A stretch of 64,000 nt of DNA from Roseobacter fucihabitans (GCF_014337925.2 NZ_CP143423.1:3626501-3690500); one strand, 5' to 3'; counted from the stretch's first letter, positions 1 to 8,166 are shown. The notes: a model not told the origin generated them from the sequence alone. Program-made: numbers and translations.

Positions 1-344
1 CCGTTGGTGGTTGAAAAGTACCCACGGCCCCAAAAGTGCCTGCCCCAATAGCGTTTTTTGAGATGGGGGAACCCTTGCTGTATTTTGTGGGACGACCTGC
101 CCTTCATCAGCCGTACCAGATCACTGATTGCCAGTTTCGGTGGGACCGACACGAACATATGAACGTGATCGCTCGACAAAACGCCCTTGATGATCTCGAC
201 GCCGCTCTGCGCACAAACCTGGCGGAAGATATCACGGACCCGCAAGCGCAACAGGCCGCACAGTACCTTGAACCGGTATTTCGTCGACCAGACCAGGTGA
301 TATCTGTGATAGTAAACGCAATGTTTGCCGGTCGAGTATTGCAT
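1..344 (-). CDS. tnpA: IS200/IS605-family Y1 transposase TnpA, partial (C-terminus off window)
   Basis: Reading the minus strand from ATG at 342-344 gives MQYSTGKHCVYYHRYHLVWS and continues through the HUH metal motif HVHMFVS and a conserved segment LVRLMKGRSSHKIQ, then a run of aromatic residues near WGRHFWGRGYF. This is the single-domain tyrosine transposase that moves single-stranded DNA by excision and insertion at hairpin ends. The catalytic tyrosine helix would lie beyond position 1, so completeness cannot be judged. The Shine-Dalgarno GGGGAGGA lies inside a leader hairpin. Confidence 0.85.
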   Translation of the reverse strand, partial: MQYSTGKHCVYYHRYHLVWSTKYRFKVLCGLLRLRVRDIFRQVCAQSGVEIIKGVLSSDHVHMFVSVPPKLAISDLVRLMKGRSSHKIQQGFPHLKKRYWGRHFWGRGYFSTTN

Positions 345-350
345 GTTCTT

Positions 351-404
351 ATCCTCCCCGGAAATGAGCCTTAAGACCTGCGACGGCTCATTTCTGGGGA
401 GGAT
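351..404 (-). promoter_or_regulatory. Leader hairpin sequestering the tnpA ribosome-binding site
   Basis: Arms 351-370 and 385-404 are inverted repeats of 20 nt with a single mismatch (a possible G-U pair in RNA) and a 14-nt loop. In the tnpA transcript the 3' arm contains GGGGAGGAT seven nt before the ATG, so the stem hides the ribosome-binding site. This is the known translational brake of IS200-type elements; its action here is inferred from the structure. Confidence 0.7.
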
Positions 405-438
405 AAGATCATAAGACGATTCTTCGTGCTAAAGCACT

Positions 439-455
439 CCCGTCTGGAAGACGGG
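439..455. repeat. Subterminal hairpin of the IS200/IS605 left end
   Basis: CCCGTCT-GGA-AGACGGG is a perfect 7-bp stem with a 3-nt loop, preceded by AAAGCACT. Small hairpins of this kind near both ends are what Y1 transposases recognise as single strands. Confidence 0.65.
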
Positions 456-480
456 GGGTTTAGACCAATAAGTGGATACT

Positions 481-513
481 AAAAACGAAAAACTCCGACC
501 TGAGAACGGAGTT
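481..513 (-). terminator. Rho-independent terminator of the atp F0 operon
   Basis: On the minus strand AACTCCG (507-513 complement) pairs with CGGAGTT (491-497 complement) and the stem is followed by TTTCGTTTTT. It lies about 30 nt after the atpF stop codon, with a REP-like element in between. Confidence 0.8.
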
Positions 514-515
514 CC

Positions 516-538
516 GTAGGGTGGGCTTTCAGGCCACC
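516..538 (+). repeat. REP-like element, copy A
   Basis: Begins GTAG followed by an imperfect palindrome, GGTGGGCT / AGGCCACC with one mismatch and a 3-nt loop. It lies 6 nt beyond the atpF stop. Four further near-identical copies occur at 1993, 12044, 27633 and 27684. Confidence 0.75.
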
Positions 539-544
539 TTTGCC

Positions 545-1111
545 TCAGTGCAATTTGGCGTCAACTTCCATGATCGCATTGTCGATCAAACTATTGCCCT
601 GCGCCGCAGTCATCTGTTGGGCGATAACTTCGCGGGCTACGGCAATGGCGACGCTCACGGATTGATCGCGCACTTCCTTAAGGGCGGCACCCTGTGCCGT
701 AGCGATCTGCTCGACCGCCGCGGCCATACGACGTTCCAGCGATACTTCAAGATCGGCGCGTGCCTGCTCTGCGGCAACACCCGCTTCTTCCTTTGCGGCA
801 GCCACGATGCGATCGGCCTGCTCCTGCACTTCGCGCTGCTTGCGCTCGTAACTGGCCAGCAAGGTCTGCGCCTCATCGCGCAGCGCACGGGCTTCATCCA
901 ATTCGGATTTAATCCCCTCGGCGCGTTTATCGAGCATCCCCAGAAGCAAACCGGGTACCTTGAAATAAATCAAAATCCCAATGAATACCGCAAGACCCAG
1001 AAAAACCACAAAATCGGTATTGCTCAACGAAATACCCTTACCCGCAGCCCAAGCCGGACTTGCCGCTGTAAGGCTCGCAGCGCTGGTGATCAACATTGTT
1101 TGAAAACGCAT
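545..1111 (-). CDS. atpF: F0F1 ATP synthase subunit b
   Basis: Peripheral-stalk subunit of the F0 sector, joining the membrane ring side to F1. The 188-residue protein begins with a signal-like hydrophobic stretch ending SPAWAAG, has a membrane segment at about residues 32-55, then a long charged helix (about 60-175) typical of b subunits. It is the last gene of the minus-strand operon atpI-atpB-atpE-atpF'-atpF, 5 nt after atpF'. The signal-like N-terminus ahead of the anchor distinguishes it from the paralogous b' gene upstream. Confidence 0.93.
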   Translation of the reverse strand: MRFQTMLITSAASLTAASPAWAAGKGISLSNTDFVVFLGLAVFIGILIYFKVPGLLLGMLDKRAEGIKSELDEARALRDEAQTLLASYERKQREVQEQADRIVAAAKEEAGVAAEQARADLEVSLERRMAAAVEQIATAQGAALKEVRDQSVSVAIAVAREVIAQQMTAAQGNSLIDNAIMEVDAKLH

Positions 1112-1116
1112 CTGGC

Positions 1117-1644
1117 TTATCCTTTCAACCGTGTTTCAACGGCGGATGAAATCGCCTTTGCATCGGCCTTACCACCCATCGCAGAGATGATTTCCTGCGC
1201 GGTATCGGTGGCGACTTCTTTCACTGCGTCCAAAGCGCCAGCGCGTATTTCCGCGATGGCCTTCTCGGACTCGGCGGCCTTGGCCGAAATCTCGGCATCT
1301 GCTTTGGCGATGGCCACATCCAGATCCGCCTGAATTTCCGCTTTGGCTTCACCAACAATCCGGTGCGCCTCTGCGCGGGCATCCACCAACGCCTTATCAT
1401 AGGCGGCTTCGGCTTCCTGCGCCTTGACCTTGAGATCTTCGGCAGCGGCCACGTCGTTTGTTATCGTACCCTGGCGTTCCGCCAGAACAGCCGCAATCCG
1501 GGGCAGAGCCACGCGCGACAAAATCATATAGATCACGACCAGCGTGATCACCAACCAGAAGATCTGGTTTGCCCAGGTAGAGAAATCGAGCTGTGGCATG
1601 CCCCCGGAGGCAGCAGCATCAGCGCTATGTGTTTCGGTAGCCAT
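1117..1644 (-). CDS. atpF': F0F1 ATP synthase subunit b'
   Basis: Second, diverged stalk subunit (b') that pairs with b, as in photosynthetic-type and alphaproteobacterial ATP synthases. The 175 residues comprise a short hydrophilic N-terminus, one membrane helix (about 30-47, [20 protein letters not shown]) and a long alanine/glutamate/lysine-rich coiled helix. It sits between atpE (83 nt upstream) and atpF (5 nt downstream). Having two separate b-type genes is a lineage mark. Confidence 0.93.
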   Translation of the reverse strand: MATETHSADAAASGGMPQLDFSTWANQIFWLVITLVVIYMILSRVALPRIAAVLAERQGTITNDVAAAEDLKVKAQEAEAAYDKALVDARAEAHRIVGEAKAEIQADLDVAIAKADAEISAKAAESEKAIAEIRAGALDAVKEVATDTAQEIISAMGGKADAKAISSAVETRLKG

Positions 1645-1727
1645 GTCGTTCTCCTGCGCGTCGGGCCGTTACATCGGGCAGCGCACGAATGCACCGCCCG
1701 ACCGTAAGGATCATCGTTGTCTAAGTC

Positions 1728-1952
1728 TTAAACAGCGAACATCAAAAGCAGAGCGACGAGGAATGCGAAGATCCCAAGGGCTTCCGCGAAAGCGATACCG
1801 ATGAAGAGTGTTGCTGTTTGGCTTGCAGCGGCAGAGGGGTTGCGCAATGCGCCTGCCAGATAGTTTCCTGCAACGTTACCAACACCGATGGCTGCTGCCC
1901 CGGAACCGATTGCTGCCAGACCTGCGCCGATATGTGCGAGTTCGCCTTCCAT
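1728..1952 (-). CDS. atpE: F0F1 ATP synthase subunit c
   Basis: Proteolipid of the rotor ring. The 74 residues form two membrane helices joined by the polar loop R37-N-P. The proton-carrying carboxylate is E57 in [11 protein letters not shown]; no extra sodium-type ligand pattern is evident, so it is read as H+-coupled. Glycine-rich first helix [16 protein letters not shown] is typical. The strong GGAGAT lies before the start. A REP-like element separates it from atpB. Confidence 0.96.
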   Translation of the reverse strand: MEGELAHIGAGLAAIGSGAAAIGVGNVAGNYLAGALRNPSAAASQTATLFIGIAFAEALGIFAFLVALLLMFAV

Positions 1953-1992
1953 GTGAAATCTCCTTACGATTGGAAGTTTAGATAGGTAGATA

Positions 1993-2015
1993 GGTGGCCT
2001 GAAAGCCCACCCTAC
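1993..2015 (-). repeat. REP-like element, copy B
   Basis: Minus-strand orientation with the GTAG head at 2012-2015, one nt from the atpB stop codon (2017-2019). It lies inside the atp operon between atpB and atpE, where the hairpin would be transcribed. Confidence 0.75.
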
Positions 2016-2016
2016 G

Positions 2017-2769
2017 TTAGTGATGCGGATGCAATGCGTCCTTGAGGTATACGCATGTCAAAATGGTGAAAACATAGGCCTGTATGAAGGACACCAGGAC
2101 CTCCAGACCATACATTGCGGTGATACCCAGCACGGCAACGGGACTGACCAATGTGAGCGCGGCGAAGCCTGCGAAAACCTTGATCACCGCGTGACCGGCC
2201 ATGACGTTGCCCGCCAGACGAATGGAATGGCTGACCGGACGCACGAAATAGGAGATCAATTCGATAATCGCCAGGATCGGGCGCAGGGCAAGCGGTGCGG
2301 AAGACACCCAGAACAAGCCCAAAAACGCCGTACCGTTCTTGACAAACCCAAGCACAGTGACGGTCAGGAAGACGGCCATGGCCATGACGACGGTCACAGC
2401 GAAATGCGATGTCGGTGTGAAGGCCGTGGGGATCAGGCCGAGGAAGTTGGCACAGACAATGAACATGAAAAGCGTCATGATGTAGGGAAAATACTTCAAC
2501 CCTTCCTTGCCGCAGATGTCTTCGACCATCTTGTAGATGAAACCATAGGCCAGTTCGGCAACCGACTGGCTGCGCGAGGGCACGACGCCACGTTTGGAAC
2601 TGCCCACGACCATCAAAAGGATCACGGCGATGATGGCAAATCCCATCCAGAGCGCTGCATTCGTTGGCGTGTACCATGCAATGGCACCATCCCCGAACAG
2701 CGGCTCAATCAGAAACTGATCCATTGGCTTGAAAACCAGACCGCCTTCTTCGCTTGCATCTGTCGCCAT
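2017..2769 (-). CDS. atpB: F0F1 ATP synthase subunit a
   Basis: Membrane stator subunit that forms the proton half-channels against the c ring. The 250-residue protein has five to six hydrophobic segments and the essential arginine R184 in [13 protein letters not shown]. Its ATG lies 2 nt after the atpI stop, which indicates translation in one operon. Confidence 0.96.
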   Translation of the reverse strand: MATDASEEGGLVFKPMDQFLIEPLFGDGAIAWYTPTNAALWMGFAIIAVILLMVVGSSKRGVVPSRSQSVAELAYGFIYKMVEDICGKEGLKYFPYIMTLFMFIVCANFLGLIPTAFTPTSHFAVTVVMAMAVFLTVTVLGFVKNGTAFLGLFWVSSAPLALRPILAIIELISYFVRPVSHSIRLAGNVMAGHAVIKVFAGFAALTLVSPVAVLGITAMYGLEVLVSFIQAYVFTILTCVYLKDALHPHH

Positions 2770-2771
2770 TC

Positions 2772-3104
2772 TCAGGGCTCCCCGTCTTTCGTTTCGGCCT
2801 CTTGGGCCACTTTCTTTTCCTGCATCTCCTGTGCGGAGCGGAGCATCGTTTTCACCCCAGCCGCCAGGCCCAGCATCGTGAACAGCACCAGAAAAATTGG
2901 GATCGTCCCAAAGAGCCAGTCCAGCCCATATCCGATGCCGAAACCGATCCCAAGACCGGCCACAAGTTCGATCACCATTCGCCAGGCATGTTGCGCCTGA
3001 GAGTAGTGCTCATCCGACCGGGGCTTTGGTGCCTGCGCCTGTTTTGCCGCTGCGATCCTCGCCTCAAGCTGCTCCATGCGCTGCTTTGGGTCATCACCGG
3101 TCAC
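2772..3104 (-). CDS. atpI: ATP synthase accessory protein I (AtpI/Gct-like)
   Basis: Small membrane protein with a charged N-terminal helix ([14 protein letters not shown]) and two membrane helices (about residues 38-57 and 65-85) carrying a glycine-rich pattern [11 protein letters not shown]. First gene of the F0 operon; the family helps c-ring assembly or Mg2+ supply. I chose the GTG at 3102-3104 because AAAGGGG lies 7 nt upstream; an ATG ten codons earlier (3134) has no ribosome-binding site. Confidence 0.85.
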   Translation of the reverse strand: MTGDDPKQRMEQLEARIAAAKQAQAPKPRSDEHYSQAQHAWRMVIELVAGLGIGFGIGYGLDWLFGTIPIFLVLFTMLGLAAGVKTMLRSAQEMQEKKVAQEAETKDGEP

Positions 3105-3134
3105 GTCAAAACACCCCTTTGGATGGTTGAGCAT

Positions 3135-3163
3135 GTGCTATTGCGCGATGAGCCCTGAGTCAA
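3135..3163 (-). promoter_or_regulatory. Possible sigma70-type promoter of the atp operon
   Basis: On the minus strand TTGACT (3163-3158) is followed after 17 nt by TAGCAC (3140-3135). The -35 hexamer is good and the -10 is poor. It lies 31 nt upstream of the chosen atpI start, which leaves a short leader. Confidence 0.3.
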
Positions 3164-3309
3164 CAGGCTCCGGCATGATGAGTTTTCCTGTTCAAATAAC
3201 TGTTTTAATGAGATTAAATTTCCAGACCTGTGGCGCAACGACAGAGTAGGACCGCACGAAACGAGGCCAAAACGCGCCGGGGTCATATTCAACCATTTGG
3301 TTGACCTTT

Positions 3310-4206
3310 TCAAACCGGCTGTCCACGCAAACCTTTGCTGCGCGCCAGCAGCCACTCCTTGAACAAGCGCACCGGCTTGCGGCGCAACACACCTTCGCCG
3401 AGCACCAGATAATACCCCCCCTCCCGGAAGCCCACATCCGAGAGCCGCGCAAGACGCCCCGCCGCGACATCATGCGCCGTCACATCCGCCGAAGTCAGCA
3501 AGACGCCATGCCCCGCCAACGCCGCTTCAAATGCCAGCGGCGAGCGCATGCGCCACCCTGCACCGGGCACGCGGGTGGGATCAACGGGGTGGCCCGCGAG
3601 ATCAAACCAATACCCCCAGGTCCCACTGGTGCGGTCCCGCAGCAACGGATATTCCAAAAGGCCAGTGGGCGATGCCAGCGGCAAATCCACCAATCCGGGT
3701 GCCGCATAGGGATAAAGCGGCGCGTCACTGATCAGGATCGCATCCGGATTTGATCCTGCGACCGACAGGAACCGGATCGCCATATCGGCCTCATAACGCT
3801 CGATATCCGCCAGACCGCGCGAGGCTTCCAGACGGACATCTATCTGCGGATGCGCGCGCTGGAATTCCACCAGCCGAGGGATCACCCATTTGGTGGCAAA
3901 AAGCGGCTCGCTGTTGACATTGATCACCCCTTCGGCGCGTTCAACCAGCCGCCCCGTCGCCTCGCTTATGGCATCCAGCGCCGGGGTTATTTCCGCCAGG
4001 TAAGCGGCTCCCTCGCGGCTCAACACCACCCCGCGCGCCTGATCGCGGAACAATTGGCGGTTGAGGCGGTCTTCCAAACCACGAATGTGGCGGCTGATCG
4101 AGGAATGGCTGACGCCGAGTTCCTCTGCGGCGCGCGAAAAGCTCTGATGCCGCCCCGCTGCCTCAAAGGCGCGCAGGGCATTGAGGGGAGGCAATGTACG
4201 GCTCAT
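3310..4206 (-). CDS. LysR-family transcriptional regulator (GcvA-like)
   Basis: 298 residues. N-terminal winged helix-turn-helix (about 5-65) with PPLNALRAFEAAGRHQSFSRA, the GcvA-subgroup opening, followed by a substrate-binding domain to about 295. It has no divergent partner close by apart from the small ORF at 4311, so the target is not evident. The C-terminal gene end faces the atp promoter region on the same strand. The effector is unknown. Confidence 0.88.
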   Translation of the reverse strand: MSRTLPPLNALRAFEAAGRHQSFSRAAEELGVSHSSISRHIRGLEDRLNRQLFRDQARGVVLSREGAAYLAEITPALDAISEATGRLVERAEGVINVNSEPLFATKWVIPRLVEFQRAHPQIDVRLEASRGLADIERYEADMAIRFLSVAGSNPDAILISDAPLYPYAAPGLVDLPLASPTGLLEYPLLRDRTSGTWGYWFDLAGHPVDPTRVPGAGWRMRSPLAFEAALAGHGVLLTSADVTAHDVAAGRLARLSDVGFREGGYYLVLGEGVLRRKPVRLFKEWLLARSKGLRGQPV

Positions 4207-4310
4207 GTCCGATTAGTGCCTTTTCTGCACATATGACGTCAAGCAATTGATTTTGAAATCTGAGGGATCCTGCGGCATCGTCCTGACAAAGCTTATCAGG
4301 ACTAACCCTT

Positions 4311-4532
4311 ATGACCGATATAACGCGTTCGCGCGCAAGATTGGGATGTGCCGTTATGATACATAATTTGACCGTGAAACGCGTTTTGAAATGGTTCCGG
4401 CGCGGACCCAAAGGGCTGCATGTCCGTCGCCTCGATGATCATCTGGCGCGTGACATCGGCCTTTCGCCAGCTGAGCGCGCGCGCCATCAATTGACCCTGC
4501 CTTCCCAGACCCAACACCATCCGCGCGGATGA
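4311..4532 (+). CDS. Small DUF1127-like protein
   Basis: 73-residue basic protein. The segment RRLDDHLARDIGLSPAE matches the short arginine-rich DUF1127 (YjiS-like) core, usually written as a helix ending in R-D-I-G-L. An internal ATG at 4356 could be the real start (MIHNLTVKRVLKWFRRG), since the first 15 residues look unlike the family. No good ribosome-binding site marks either start. DUF1127 proteins in alphaproteobacteria include RNA-binding factors of phosphate/stress metabolism; the role here is unknown. Confidence 0.55.
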   Translation: MTDITRSRARLGCAVMIHNLTVKRVLKWFRRGPKGLHVRRLDDHLARDIGLSPAERARHQLTLPSQTQHHPRG

Positions 4533-4571
4533 CGCGCTTCCCCTGACGTACGGGCGGGGCTATGACAGGGC

Positions 4572-4904
4572 ATGACACGTGACCTTGATCAAGCCTTTGC
4601 AGCCCTCGCCGATCCAACCCGGCGCGCCATTCTGACAATGTTGTTGGAAGACGATATGGCCGTGACAGATGTGGCCGAGCCGTTCGAGATGTCACTGGCC
4701 GCAATCTCGAAACACTTAGGGGTGCTCACCGCCGCCGGTCTGATTTCTCAGGAAAAGCGCGGGCGGGTAAAATGGTGCAAGCTGGAGCCGGACGCGTTGC
4801 GCGCAGCCTCCGTCTGGATGCAGGGGTTCGGGCAGTTCGAACCGGTCCATCTGGAGGCTTTCGAGCGGTTTCTCGCGTCCGAACTCCCAGAAGAAAGCGC
4901 CTGA
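4572..4904 (+). CDS. ArsR/SmtB-family helix-turn-helix regulator
   Basis: 110 residues with the ArsR-type winged helix: LADPTRRAILTMLLEDDMAV, VTDVAEPFEMSLAAISKHLGVL (recognition region) and the wing QEKRGRVKWCKLEP. The metal-binding ELCVCDL-type motif of classic ArsR is absent, so metal sensing is unlikely. Such proteins often control a linked SRPBCC or transporter gene; none is adjacent on this strand. A small minus-strand ORF follows. Confidence 0.85.
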   Translation: MTRDLDQAFAALADPTRRAILTMLLEDDMAVTDVAEPFEMSLAAISKHLGVLTAAGLISQEKRGRVKWCKLEPDALRAASVWMQGFGQFEPVHLEAFERFLASELPEESA

Positions 4905-4920
4905 AAAGGCACCCTGAAAC

Positions 4921-4989
4921 TCAGGTGGCCAGATTGATCACCGCCATCACAACGACCACCAGACCGACAAGATAAATAATACTACGCAT
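4921..4989 (-). CDS. 22-residue single-span membrane peptide (hypothetical)
   Basis: Minus-strand ORF encoding MRSIIYLVGLVVVVMAVINL followed by AT and a stop. Almost the whole peptide is one hydrophobic helix. A purine-rich AGAGGGAAAGAAA directly precedes the ATG, which argues that it is translated. It lies just upstream of the DMT exporter's stop, in a separate transcriptional context. Similar tiny membrane peptides are common and usually unannotated; the function is unknown. Confidence 0.5.
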   Translation of the reverse strand: MRSIIYLVGLVVVVMAVINLAT

Positions 4990-5016
4990 TTTCTTTCCCT
5001 CTCTTTGTGTGGGGGG

Positions 5017-5934
5017 TTAACGCGCGGTCTGGGATTTTGGTTCCGCTGCATGCGTGCCGTCATCGCGCAGCAACAGCAAAAGCGCCAGGATCGTCAGCGC
5101 GACACCCCCCAGGATCACCGGCCCCGGCGCGCCCTTGCCCAGAGCCATTTGCCACAGGATCACCCAGCTCGGCGTGAGGTAGGTATAGGCCATGACCTTG
5201 GCGCTTGGCAGGCGCAGCGTGGCGAGTTGCAGTAAAACGAAAGTCGTGGAGGACGCAAAGAACGCGATATAAATCAGCGTGATCCAGACGATTGCGGGCA
5301 AGGCCCCCCAATCCGTCGCCAGGATGTCGCGCCAGGCATAAAGCACCAGCAAAACCGCCCCCGCGACCAGAACGCCAAAGGTGAAGACCACCGCCGGTTC
5401 GCCGCGGTTCAGCTTGCGCGCCAGGGGTGTGTAGAGCGCATGGGCCGCGCAGCCGATGAAATAGATCATCTCCCCGCGCCCAACTTCAAAAGCGCGCAGC
5501 GCGGCGAAATCCGCGCGAAAGATCACCCATAGAGCGCCCGCCCCGCCGACCGTTAACGCCAGCCCCATGCGCGGCGTGGTGACCTGCGCCAGCAGCAGCC
5601 AGCCAAAACCCGCCGCCATGACCGGGGTCAGCGTGAACACCGCCGCAGCACTCACGGGAGGCGCGGTTTTCAGCCCTTCGAACATGAGCACGAAATAGAA
5701 CGAGAAAATTCCGCCGAGCACGATATACCGCCACGGCGCGGCAAAAGCTGTGCGCGACAGGCCGGTGGTGGCCAGTGCGACCGCCCCGATGACCGACGCC
5801 GCCAGAACGAAGCGCACCGCGTTGAGCACAGCCGGGTCGATCTCATTGGCGACCTGCGCACCCAAAGCAAATGACCCCGCCACCAGCGCCGAAAATGCCA
5901 GCATCGCCAGATGGCCCTGCGCACCGGGGGTCAA
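5017..5934 (-). CDS. EamA/DMT-family transporter
   Basis: About 305 residues with ten hydrophobic segments in two five-helix EamA repeats (about 5-135 and 145-290), the drug/metabolite exporter fold. The start is taken as TTG at 5932-5934, which overlaps the stop of the LysR gene (TTGA), giving translational coupling; an ATG nine codons later falls inside the first helix. The longer open frame upstream overlaps the LysR coding sequence and is rejected. It is probably co-regulated with that LysR protein; the substrate is unknown. Confidence 0.8.
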   Translation of the reverse strand: MTPGAQGHLAMLAFSALVAGSFALGAQVANEIDPAVLNAVRFVLAASVIGAVALATTGLSRTAFAAPWRYIVLGGIFSFYFVLMFEGLKTAPPVSAAAVFTLTPVMAAGFGWLLLAQVTTPRMGLALTVGGAGALWVIFRADFAALRAFEVGRGEMIYFIGCAAHALYTPLARKLNRGEPAVVFTFGVLVAGAVLLVLYAWRDILATDWGALPAIVWITLIYIAFFASSTTFVLLQLATLRLPSAKVMAYTYLTPSWVILWQMALGKGAPGPVILGGVALTILALLLLLRDDGTHAAEPKSQTAR

Positions 5935-6809
5935 ACCGCCCAATCTTTCGTCTCTTCCTTGAGAAAGGTCAGGAAGGCCTGCACCTTGGTAGTGCGGTGC
6001 AGGTCGACATGGGTGACCAACCAGAGCGGGGCGAACCATTCTTCCTGCCGCTCAAAGACCTCGACCAACTCGGGGTTCTTGCGCGCCTCGATGAGGGGCA
6101 GAAAGCCAATGCCCGCGCCGGACTTTACGGCCTCCTCCAACGCCTGGGTCTCCGTGGAGCGAAACGTCAGCGAGGCCGCCGGGATATGCGCGCGCAGCCA
6201 GCGGTTGAAGGGCGCGCGGCTGTTGTCATTGTCATGTCCGACAAATCGGTGGCCCTTGAAATCCGCCAAAACCTTTGGCGTGCCATTGGCTTTGAGGTAG
6301 GTTTTCGTGGCGAATAACCCGACCTGCTGCTGATGAAACCCCTGCACCACATTGTCCGGTTGATCCGGCACCGAACCTGCGCGGATCGCGATATGCGCCT
6401 CGCCGTATTCCAGCCGGAACAGCCGGTCCCCGGTGAGATAGCGCACGATCACATCCGGGTAACGCGTCTGGAACTGCGCCAGAAGCGGCACCATCCGGGG
6501 CGCGAGGCTGATGAGGGAGGTCACGACCAATTCACCCGACACCTCATCGCCCAGACCCTTGATGCGCCCGGCCAACTGGCTGAACTGATCATCCGTGGCC
6601 TGGGCGACGCGCAACAGATCCTGACCCGCTTCGGTCGCCGTATATCCGCGCGCGTGACGCTGGAACAGCTTGACACCCAGCCGTTTTTCCAGCGCGTCGA
6701 TGTGACGGATCACCGTGGCATGATGGACCCCGAGAACATCCGCTGCACCGCTGACCGTGCCCATGCGCGCGACCTGAAAGGCGGTTCTGATTTCGTCCCA
6801 ATTATCCAT
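5931..6809 (-). CDS. LysR-family transcriptional regulator
   Basis: 292 residues from MDNWDEIRTAFQVARMGTVS. Winged HTH at about 1-60 (AADVLGVHHATVIRHIDALE), then a periplasmic-binding-like effector domain. The 20 residues before this ATG in the open frame are not family-like. Its stop overlaps the DMT transporter start. A decayed azoreductase gene lies divergently at 6885, a common partner for LysR regulators of this type, so the original target may be lost. Confidence 0.87.
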   Translation of the reverse strand: MDNWDEIRTAFQVARMGTVSGAADVLGVHHATVIRHIDALEKRLGVKLFQRHARGYTATEAGQDLLRVAQATDDQFSQLAGRIKGLGDEVSGELVVTSLISLAPRMVPLLAQFQTRYPDVIVRYLTGDRLFRLEYGEAHIAIRAGSVPDQPDNVVQGFHQQQVGLFATKTYLKANGTPKVLADFKGHRFVGHDNDNSRAPFNRWLRAHIPAASLTFRSTETQALEEAVKSGAGIGFLPLIEARKNPELVEVFERQEEWFAPLWLVTHVDLHRTTKVQAFLTFLKEETKDWAV

Positions 6810-6884
6810 GTGACGTATTGGCCCTTGGTTGATGTGCACTGTTGCACAGTTCTTGATCCATATTACCAATTACGTTCGGTGATG

Positions 6885-7158
6885 CAAGATCAGCAATGGA
6901 TCAATCTGAGCGCGCAGACAAGTGTGACGTTCCGCTATGGCACAAACCGACCCGTTGGGTTGCTCTGGGGGAAACGCACGGCGGTCGCAATGGCCAGGCT
7001 CGGGTTCCCACACCGATTGCACCTTCGGGCACCTGCGCCCAATCCTTGGCCTCATCAGTCTGTCGGACGTTGAAATCATAGCTGCGGATCAGGTGAAACT
7101 CGATCCGGATGCCGCGATGGCCAAGACCGCGGCCGGTATCGCCTTGCTCGCCGCATAA
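6885..7158 (+). pseudogene. Frameshifted C-terminal remnant of an FMN-dependent NADH-azoreductase
   Basis: One frame reads QWINLSAQTSVTFRYGTNRP and then VGLLWGKRTAVAMA, which matches the AzoR segment around 'R-x-G-V-T-F-R-Y-x-x-x-G-P-x-G-L-x-x-G-K'. A second frame then supplies the family's C-terminus, HLRPILGLISLSDVEIIAAD ending LLAA-stop. The N-terminal half, with the flavin-binding start, is missing and the two parts are out of frame. I infer an internal deletion plus an indel. It is divergent from the LysR gene at 6809. Confidence 0.6.
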
Positions 7159-7216
7159 AGGAGCACGGCAGTTCAGGGCGACGGTCCAACCGGTCGCCCC
7201 GTCTTGAGTGTTTTGC

Positions 7217-7765
7217 TCATGATCTGCGCATTAACATCTCTGCGGCCTGCTCGACGCTCACGCCTTTGGTATCCGCATAGGTGTCGCAGGCAACCTCCCA
7301 AAGGTGAGGCGCTTGTGCGCGAAAACGCGCCGGGTCCTCAGCACCGGTGACATGATCCAGCGCCTTGAACCTGAGCAGTCTAAGCCGCACCGCGAATGCG
7401 TTCTTTTCTTCCGGCATCTGGGCATTGAGGTTGGCACCCAAAAGCACTTCCAGGTTCGCACGTTCATTCTCCAGATCTCTCAGCATCGTATTTCCGATCA
7501 AAGCAAGCTTGATAGGATTGCCGAGCAACCAAGCCTCCGCCATGGCGAAATGCACCCGATCACAGCGATAGAACCAATCCGGATAGGGTGATTTACCTTT
7601 CAACAGCGCCTGTGCCGCCCAAAGTTGGCCTCGACGGGGCAGATCGGCACCCCGCGCGGCCGCCCCAACAAATAAATCCCGCGCTTCGCCTCTTTTTATA
7701 TGGATCATATAGAGCAGCGGGGCTGCTTCATTCACATTGATACTGTCCACTTGCGTGTAATTCAT
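7217..7765 (-). CDS. Hypothetical protein, 182 residues
   Basis: I do not recognise a family. A strong GAGGAGA lies 6 nt before the ATG and codon use fits the neighbours, so it is probably a real gene. The protein looks soluble and mainly helical, with a central WFYRCDRVHFAMAEAWLLGN and an acidic C-terminal helix VSVEQAAEMLMRRS. No signal peptide or membrane span. It is divergent from the 82-residue ORF at 7918, with about 150 nt between the starts. It could be a stand-alone regulator or part of a small accessory pair. Confidence 0.6.
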   Translation of the reverse strand: MNYTQVDSINVNEAAPLLYMIHIKRGEARDLFVGAAARGADLPRRGQLWAAQALLKGKSPYPDWFYRCDRVHFAMAEAWLLGNPIKLALIGNTMLRDLENERANLEVLLGANLNAQMPEEKNAFAVRLRLLRFKALDHVTGAEDPARFRAQAPHLWEVACDTYADTKGVSVEQAAEMLMRRS

Positions 7766-7917
7766 AACTGTCTCCTCAGACGATACTCAACACCCAAACG
7801 CATTGCGTTATGCAGTGCGTTCTGTGTTGCTGTTGATATGGGGGCGGCCTTTACAAGTGCAATACGTTTTGATATGCAAATCGCAATACGAATAGCGGCT
7901 ATGCACAGGAGACAACG

Positions 7918-8166
7918 ATGGCCTTACCAAACCTGACGCTGAGAACAGCGACCCAACATCACGATCTGATGCGCCGGGTGAACATGCGCCTGCGCGATGA
8001 TCCCGGCTTCGTGCAGGTCCTTGGCAATCTGGTGGGGGATAAATCGCGCACCTCCTATATGCCGAGCGAGGAGATTGAGGCGCGCTTTCGCCACCTCGAA
8101 GAGCACGTCAAGGCGCTGGAGGAGCGCGTCTTCAAACGGCTTGACTCCGGACAACCCGACGCTTAA
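7918..8166 (+). CDS. Hypothetical protein, 82 residues
   Basis: Unrecognised small soluble protein. AGGAGA lies 7 nt before the ATG. The C-terminal half EEIEARFRHLEEHVKALEER has heptad-like spacing and probably forms a coiled coil. It precedes ffh by about 200 nt and may share its promoter. No catalytic motif is visible. Confidence 0.6.
   Translation: MALPNLTLRTATQHHDLMRRVNMRLRDDPGFVQVLGNLVGDKSRTSYMPSEEIEARFRHLEEHVKALEERVFKRLDSGQPDA

Larger units (their letters stand above)
1..470 (-). mobile_element. Left end of an IS200/IS605-family insertion sequence (cut by window edge)
   Basis: The stretch holds the first 114 codons of a Y1 (HUH) transposase, a long leader hairpin in front of it, and a small subterminal hairpin at 439-455, which together are the typical left-end layout of this family. 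No terminal inverted repeats are expected for the family, so the exact outer boundary (about 460-470) is a guess. No tnpB is visible. It lies just downstream of the ATP synthase operon terminator. The other end is outside the window. Confidence 0.75.

Noticed and set aside
2020-3000. 326-codon plus-strand frame across atpB/atpI
   Set aside because: Antisense of two certain genes, no own signals.
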